Below are positions 59,370-64,000 of a DNA stretch of 64,000 nucleotides, piece by piece (position 1 is the first letter of the stretch; every line of letters starts with the position of its first letter). Source of the stretch: Arsenophonus sp031446105 (lineage in GTDB: Bacteria; Pseudomonadota; Gammaproteobacteria; Enterobacterales; Enterobacteriaceae); the NCBI GenBank assembly GCA_031446105.1, contig CP132907.1, forward strand, positions 496,001 to 560,000, in the 5' to 3' direction. Both the position numbers and the translations under genes were made by a program. The notes under the pieces are model-generated. The model searched no databases. It had not been told where the DNA came from and saw only the letters and a list, made by a program, of their open reading frames with translations.

Positions 59370-60506
59370 ATGAAAATTTTAATTGATGAAAACATAACTT
59401 ACGGAAAAAAAATATTTAAAAAAATTGGTGAAGTTAAAACAATTCCAGGTCGTTTAATCTCTCATTCTATATTAAAAAATTTTGATGCTTTAATGGTACG
59501 TTCTGTAACTCAAGTTAATAAAAAATTATTAGAAAATACAAAAATAAAATTTGTTGGAACTGCAACAGCTGGATTTGAACATATTGATAAAAAATGGCTA
59601 AAAAAGGCAGGAATAAATTTTATTGCTGCTACTGGTTGTAATGCTATTTCTGTTGTTGAATATGTTTTTTCTGCTTTACTAGTGATGGCTCAAAATTATT
59701 GCTTTGAATTAAAAGAAAAAACAGTAGGCATTGTTGGAGTAGGAAATATTGGAAATCTTCTTAATAAATATTTAACAACATGGGGAGTACAGACATTACT
59801 GTATGACCCTCCTCTTGCAAATATAACCAAAAATAACAAAAAATTTTGTTCATTAAAACAAATAATTAATGAAGCTGAAATTTTAACTTTTCATCCTAAT
59901 TTAAATAAATCATCACAAAATTCATCATATCATTTATTGAATAAAGAATTACTGGATTCTATACCAAAAGGTCGTATTTTAATCAATACCAGTCGTGGAT
60001 CCGTTTTTAATAATCAAATATTATTTAATAGATTAAAAAATGGAAAAAAAATACATATTATATTAGATGTTTGGGAAAATGAACCTTCTTTCTTATTACC
60101 TTTATTGACTTATACTGATATCGCTACTCCACATATTGCCGGTTATTCTCTTGAAGGAAAAATAAGAGGAACACTACATATATTTAATGAATTTAATAAA
60201 TTTTTAGGACAAAAATCATATTATGTACAATTAAATGATTTATTACCTACTCCAGATTTTTATCAAATTAATTTGAACGGAGAATTAACACAAGAAAATC
60301 TAAAACGTTTAATACATTTAGTATATGATGTACGTCGTGATGATGCTTGTTTAAAAAAAACTGCACATATTGATGGTGCATTTGATAATTTACGCAAACA
60401 TTATCCTAACCGAAGAGAATGGTCATCGCTTACTGTTAATTGCAATAATAAATATACAGCTAATACATTAAAAATGTTAGGATTTACTACAAAATTACTT
60501 TTATAA
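59370..60506 (+). CDS. pdxB: Erythronate-4-phosphate dehydrogenase
   Basis: 378 residues, as in E. coli. It oxidises 4-phosphoerythronate in the long (DXP-dependent) route to pyridoxal 5'-phosphate. The D-2-hydroxyacid dehydrogenase fold is complete: VGTATAGFEHIDK, the NAD-binding GIVGVGNIGNLL, then INTSRGSVFNN with the Arg, VWENEP with the Glu and TPHIAGYSLEGK with the His. The C-terminal PdxB dimer domain follows. GGATAAATA precedes the ATG. usg, next in E. coli, is absent. Confidence 0.98.
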   Translation: MKILIDENITYGKKIFKKIGEVKTIPGRLISHSILKNFDALMVRSVTQVNKKLLENTKIKFVGTATAGFEHIDKKWLKKAGINFIAATGCNAISVVEYVFSALLVMAQNYCFELKEKTVGIVGVGNIGNLLNKYLTTWGVQTLLYDPPLANITKNNKKFCSLKQIINEAEILTFHPNLNKSSQNSSYHLLNKELLDSIPKGRILINTSRGSVFNNQILFNRLKNGKKIHIILDVWENEPSFLLPLLTYTDIATPHIAGYSLEGKIRGTLHIFNEFNKFLGQKSYYVQLNDLLPTPDFYQINLNGELTQENLKRLIHLVYDVRRDDACLKKTAHIDGAFDNLRKHYPNRREWSSLTVNCNNKYTANTLKMLGFTTKLLL

Positions 60507-60871
60507 AAAATTTTTAATAAATAAAAAATATTTTATATTTATTTATTTTTTATAATTTTTATTATATTAATTATTAATTGCACTTAAAAAATATTTTTAT
60601 TGAATAATATTATTAATCTAAATAATTTTTAGTATTTATAAATATATAAAAATTAAAATAAGCATATAAATATTAAAATATATTAAATATTTAATTTTTC
60701 ATATTTAAAATAACACAATAAATTATTTATTAAATGAAACAAAACTAAAAACATCAAAAATAAATAATAATTTTAAAAGTAATAATTTATAATATTTAAC
60801 TAAATATTAAATTAAATTTTATTAAAAAACTAAAAACTATAAAATATTAACATATTAAAGAAATTACTATA
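60507..60871. other. AT-rich spacer; position of lost usg
   Basis: 365 bases between pdxB and truA where E. coli has usg. No frame or RNA gene is recognised. Confidence 0.6.
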
Positions 60872-61666
60872 TTGTCAAATAAAAAAATTGCATTAGGTAT
60901 TGAATATAATGGAAGTCATTATTATGGTTGGCAACGTCAAAAAAATAAGAAAACTATACAAGAATGTTTAGAATTTGCACTAACAAAAATTGCTAATCAT
61001 TGTATTAAAACTTATTGTGCTGGACGTACTGATTCTGGCGTACATGCCACAGGACAAGTTATACATATTGAAACATCTGCTATACGAATAAACTCTGCAT
61101 GGACAATAGGAGTTAATAAATATTTACCACATGATATCACAATAAAATGGGCCAAAATTGTCACCTCAGATTTTCATGCAAGATTTAGTGCTACAGCACG
61201 TCGATATCATTATATCATTTTTAATGATAAATATAGACCAGCAATATTAGCAAATAAAGTTACACATTATCATATTCCATTAAATGAAAAAAAAATGCAC
61301 ACTGCTGCTCAAGAATTGATTGGTGAAAAAAATTTTTCTTCATTTAGATGCACAGAATGCCAATCAAAATCTCCTTTTCGTAAAATTACAAATATTCAAG
61401 TTAATCGATACCGTAATTATATTGTAGTTGATATTACAGCTAATGCTTTTCTTCATCGTATGGTACGCAATATTGTTGGTAGCTTAATTGAGATAGGTTG
61501 TGGTAAGCAAGATATTACTTGGATAAAAGAACTTTTAAAGTTAAAAGATAGAAAAAAAGCAGCGGCAACTGCAAAAGCAGAAGGACTTTATTTAGTTGAT
61601 GTTGATTATCCATTAAAGTATCAATTACCAAAAAAAATAATAGGAACACTTTTTATACCAAATTAA
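60872..61666 (+). CDS. truA: tRNA pseudouridine(38-40) synthase TruA
   Basis: 264 residues (E. coli 270). It makes pseudouridine at positions 38-40 of the anticodon stem. Catalytic Asp54 is in AGRTDSGVHATGQV; FHARFSATARRYHYIIFN and FLHRMVRNIVGSLIEIG are typical. The start is TTG (then TCA, as in the MS of E. coli); no ATG is available in frame before the conserved IALGIEYNG, and only a weak AAAGAAA precedes it. Confidence 0.96.
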   Translation: MSNKKIALGIEYNGSHYYGWQRQKNKKTIQECLEFALTKIANHCIKTYCAGRTDSGVHATGQVIHIETSAIRINSAWTIGVNKYLPHDITIKWAKIVTSDFHARFSATARRYHYIIFNDKYRPAILANKVTHYHIPLNEKKMHTAAQELIGEKNFSSFRCTECQSKSPFRKITNIQVNRYRNYIVVDITANAFLHRMVRNIVGSLIEIGCGKQDITWIKELLKLKDRKKAAATAKAEGLYLVDVDYPLKYQLPKKIIGTLFIPN

Positions 61667-62165
61667 TCATTATATTGTTTGTATAAAAACTATAATTTAT
61701 TATTAATAATTTTTTATTATAAAATTATATAATTATAAACTTATTGAAATATTTTTTAAAATATTTTAATATTTTCTCTTATAAAAAATATATTTTTAAA
61801 TCAATTTTTTAATAAAAAATTTATTTTTTTATTTATAATATTTTTTTTACTGAGTATTTTATTTTATTTTGTTTATTAATAATCTTCATAAGAAAATAAA
61901 TATGTTATAATACATAAAAAACATTTTATTTAAAATATCTAAAATAAAATTATTAACAATCGTTAATAATAAATATTATACATACAATATTATATATTAT
62001 TTTTTAAATAATACTGAAAAAATAAATTAGTATAATAATACTAAATTTATAAAAAATAAAAAAATAATGATTTAATCAAATATAAATCTATATATTTCAA
62101 ATATAATTAAAATTAATAATATTATGGTAAGGTTTATAAAAAAATTGAATCAAAAAGGTTAATTT
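61667..62165. other. AT-rich spacer; position of lost dedA
   Basis: 499 bases between truA and accD where E. coli has dedA. No frame or RNA gene is visible. Confidence 0.6.
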
Positions 62166-63104
62166 ATGAGCTGGATTGAAAAAATTCTCAATAAAACTAA
62201 TATTACCAATCAAACACGTAAAGCAAACATTCCTAAAGGAATCTGGACAAAATGCGATAATTGTAATCAAGTGCTTTATCGAGCTGAATTAGAAAGTAAT
62301 TTATTAGTATGCCCAAAATGTGACCATCATATGCATATTCCAGCACGAAAACGTCTTTTATCTTTTCTTGATAAAAACAGTACAAGTGAGTTAGGTATTG
62401 AATTAGAACCAAAAGATATTTTAAAATTTCGTGATTCAAAAAAATATAAAGATCGCATATCAGCCGCACAAAAAACAACACATGAAAAAGATGCGTTAAT
62501 TGTAATGCAAGGAACTCTTAAAGGAATCTTGATCATTGCAGCTGCTTTTGAATTTTCTTTTATGGGCGGTTCAATGGCATCAGTTGTTGGCGCCAGATTT
62601 GTATGTGCTGTTAATAAAGCATTAGAAAATAATTGTCCATTAATTTGTTTTTCAGCCAGTGGCGGCGCTAGAATGCAAGAAGCATTAATATCTTTAATGC
62701 AAATGGCAAAAACCAGTGCAGCACTAGCAAAAATGAAAAATAAAAAATTACCATATATTTCAGTGCTAACTGATCCAACAATGGGGGGGGTATCAGCAAG
62801 TTTAGGAATGTTAGGAGATATTAATATTGCAGAACCAAAAGCACTTATTGGTTTTGCCGGACCTCGTGTTATTATGCAAACTATGCATGAAAAATTACCA
62901 GATGGATTTCAAAAAAGTGAATTTTTAATTGAAAAAGGGGCAATTGATATGATTATAAAAAGATCCGAAATGAGAGATAAATTAGCTGAAATAATCGCTA
63001 TTTTAACCCATAAAACAATCAAAAACACAAATAAAATGGATATTGTTAATGTGTTTGATCATCTAGAATCATCATATTCTGATAAAGCAGAATTAGATAA
63101 ATAA
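62166..63104 (+). CDS. accD: Acetyl-CoA carboxylase carboxyltransferase subunit beta
   Basis: 312 residues (E. coli 304). With AccA it moves the carboxyl group from biotin to acetyl-CoA, the first step of fatty acid synthesis, and so depends on biotin. The N-terminal zinc ribbon has C30, C33, C49 and C52. The crotonase fold has FMGGSMASVVGARF, CFSASGGARMQEA, TDPTMGGVSAS and EPKALIGFAGPRVI. AAAGGTTAA precedes the ATG. Codons 206-209 contain a run of eight G (62783-62790). Its presence alongside bioH fits a need for biotin. Confidence 0.99.
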   Translation: MSWIEKILNKTNITNQTRKANIPKGIWTKCDNCNQVLYRAELESNLLVCPKCDHHMHIPARKRLLSFLDKNSTSELGIELEPKDILKFRDSKKYKDRISAAQKTTHEKDALIVMQGTLKGILIIAAAFEFSFMGGSMASVVGARFVCAVNKALENNCPLICFSASGGARMQEALISLMQMAKTSAALAKMKNKKLPYISVLTDPTMGGVSASLGMLGDINIAEPKALIGFAGPRVIMQTMHEKLPDGFQKSEFLIEKGAIDMIIKRSEMRDKLAEIIAILTHKTIKNTNKMDIVNVFDHLESSYSDKAELDK

Positions 63105-63137
63105 ATTGATTAAAAACAAAAAATAAAATATTTTATA

Positions 63138-64000
63138 ATGCCTAATCTACATTCTTCTTTAAATATTTGGTTAACTTATTTAAACAAGCAACATAAAAAA
63201 AAGATTGATATGGGTATTGATCGAATTAATGTTGTTGCTGATAATTTAAATCTTTTAAATCCTGCACCTAAAGTTGTTACTGTTTCAGGAACAAATGGAA
63301 AAGGCACAACTTGTCATATATTAGAATCCATTTTAATTGAAGCAGGATTAAAAATCGGTGTTTATAGTTCTCCTCATCTTATAAATTATACTGAACGCGT
63401 CAGAATACAAGGTAAAAATTTGTCTGAAATAGAATTTTGTCGAGTTTTTTCGTATATTGAATCTAAACGTGATAACATAACATTAACTTATTTTGAATAT
63501 GGAACTTTAGCTGCTTTACAATTATTTAAAGAAGCTAAATTAGATCTTATAATTTTGGAAGTTGGATTAGGTGGACTATTTGATGCAACTAATATCATTG
63601 ATTCTACTGTTTCTGTTATTACAAATATTGCAATGGATCATATTAATTGGTTCGGCAATGATCGTGAAAAAATCGGATATGAAAAAGCAGGTATTTTTCG
63701 TAAAGGAAAATATGCAGTTATAGGTGAATTAAATCTGCCAAAATCCATTAAAAAGGTTGCTGATACAATAGGCACTAAATTATTTTGTTATGGAATCGAT
63801 TGGAAATTTAAAAAAGAAAAAAATCAATGGCAATGGACATCTATTAATCATAATTTCCAACAATTACCTTTACCAAATATTCCACTAATAAATGCTGCAA
63901 CAGGATTAGCTGTCCTTTCTTGCTTAATGAAAGAAAGCAAATATATTGCAAAAACTGTATCATTAAAAGCTATTAATAAAGGAATGATTAATGCAAAATT
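63138..64000 (+). CDS. folC: Dihydrofolate/folylpolyglutamate synthase FolC (5' part, cut by window edge)
   Basis: The first 287 codons, read from the ATG at 63138-63140, 33 bases after accD; the rest lies outside. It adds glutamate to dihydropteroate (making dihydrofolate) and to folates. The Mur-ligase P-loop is GTNGKGTT at 51-58; KIGVYSSPHLINYTERVRI, LTYFEYGTLAALQLF and NIAMDHINWFGNDREKIGYEKAGIFR follow. The usual EVGLGGRLDATN reads EVGLGGLFDATN (Leu147 for Arg). No Shine-Dalgarno is apparent, so coupling to accD is possible. Confidence 0.96.
   Translation, partial: MPNLHSSLNIWLTYLNKQHKKKIDMGIDRINVVADNLNLLNPAPKVVTVSGTNGKGTTCHILESILIEAGLKIGVYSSPHLINYTERVRIQGKNLSEIEFCRVFSYIESKRDNITLTYFEYGTLAALQLFKEAKLDLIILEVGLGGLFDATNIIDSTVSVITNIAMDHINWFGNDREKIGYEKAGIFRKGKYAVIGELNLPKSIKKVADTIGTKLFCYGIDWKFKKEKNQWQWTSINHNFQQLPLPNIPLINAATGLAVLSCLMKESKYIAKTVSLKAINKGMINAK

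Noticed and set aside
1..64000. Mobile elements, phage genes, toxin-antitoxin or defence systems
   Set aside because: No transposase, integrase, terminal inverted repeats, phage or nuclease-type frames found on either strand; all recognisable genes are vertical core genes.

Overview
The window looks like a piece of the strongly reduced, AT-rich chromosome of a gammaproteobacterial (Enterobacterales-type) intracellular symbiont, most likely of an insect. By my tally it holds 44 protein genes and one tRNA gene, and about two thirds of the bases are coding. The proteins are close in length and motifs to Escherichia coli orthologues, and gene order falls into blocks shared with E. coli. The spacers are long, nearly pure A/T, and often lie where E. 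coli has another gene. I see no insertion sequence, prophage, CRISPR array, toxin, secretion system or foreign gene cluster. The species cannot be fixed from the sequence alone. Arsenophonus/Riesia/Aschnera- or Wigglesworthia-like symbionts are the kind of organism to compare.

Layout: 1-364, 5' part of an amino-acid ABC transporter binding protein. 3.0-5.0 kb, bioH and nfuA (gntX gone). 5.5-6.5 kb, pfkA. 7.2-12.0 kb, yicC, rph, dut, coaBC, rpmB, rpmG (pyrE, slmA and radC gone). 12.3 kb, a lone tRNA-Glu. 14.4-32.9 kb, one long minus-strand block tusD-tusC-tusB-rpsL-rpsG-fusA-tuf-secE-nusG-rplK-rplA-rplJ-rplL-rpoB-rpoC. 34.0-36.1 kb, ligA. 38.8-41.4 kb, ptsH-ptsI-crr. 43.5-52.6 kb, ndk-rlmN-rodZ-ispG-hisS-yfgM-bamB-der. 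53.9-58.9 kb, hxpA (yfbT), ackA, pta. 59.4-64.0 kb, pdxB, truA, accD and the start of folC.

How the genes work together: most serve information processing (core RNA polymerase subunits beta and beta', ribosomal proteins, EF-G, EF-Tu, NusG, SecE, HisRS, LigA, RNA-modifying enzymes). TusBCD feeds sulfur to the wobble uridine of tRNAs such as the tRNA-Glu(UUC) encoded here. NfuA carries Fe-S clusters to enzymes of the kind represented by IspG and RlmN. HPr, enzyme I and EIIA-Glc with PfkA suggest sugar import and glycolysis, and AckA-Pta gives acetyl-phosphate/acetate overflow. BioH, PdxB, CoaBC and FolC belong to biotin, B6, CoA and folate metabolism. That retention fits a nutritional symbiont of a host on a vitamin-poor diet such as blood, but this is inference. 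BamB and RodZ imply that an outer membrane and some cell-shape machinery persist, although RodZ has lost its periplasmic half.

The most notable structural feature is the single tuf gene joining the str operon (rpsL-rpsG-fusA) directly to the secE-rpoBC cluster, as expected if tufA and tufB recombined and one copy was then lost. I found no convincing new biological system. The rest of interest concerns genome decay: A10 tracts inside at least seven genes, one of them on the coaBC/dut overlap; truncated RodZ and Der; an orphan tRNA-Glu; and regulatory hairpins and a promoter preserved amid decayed spacers.
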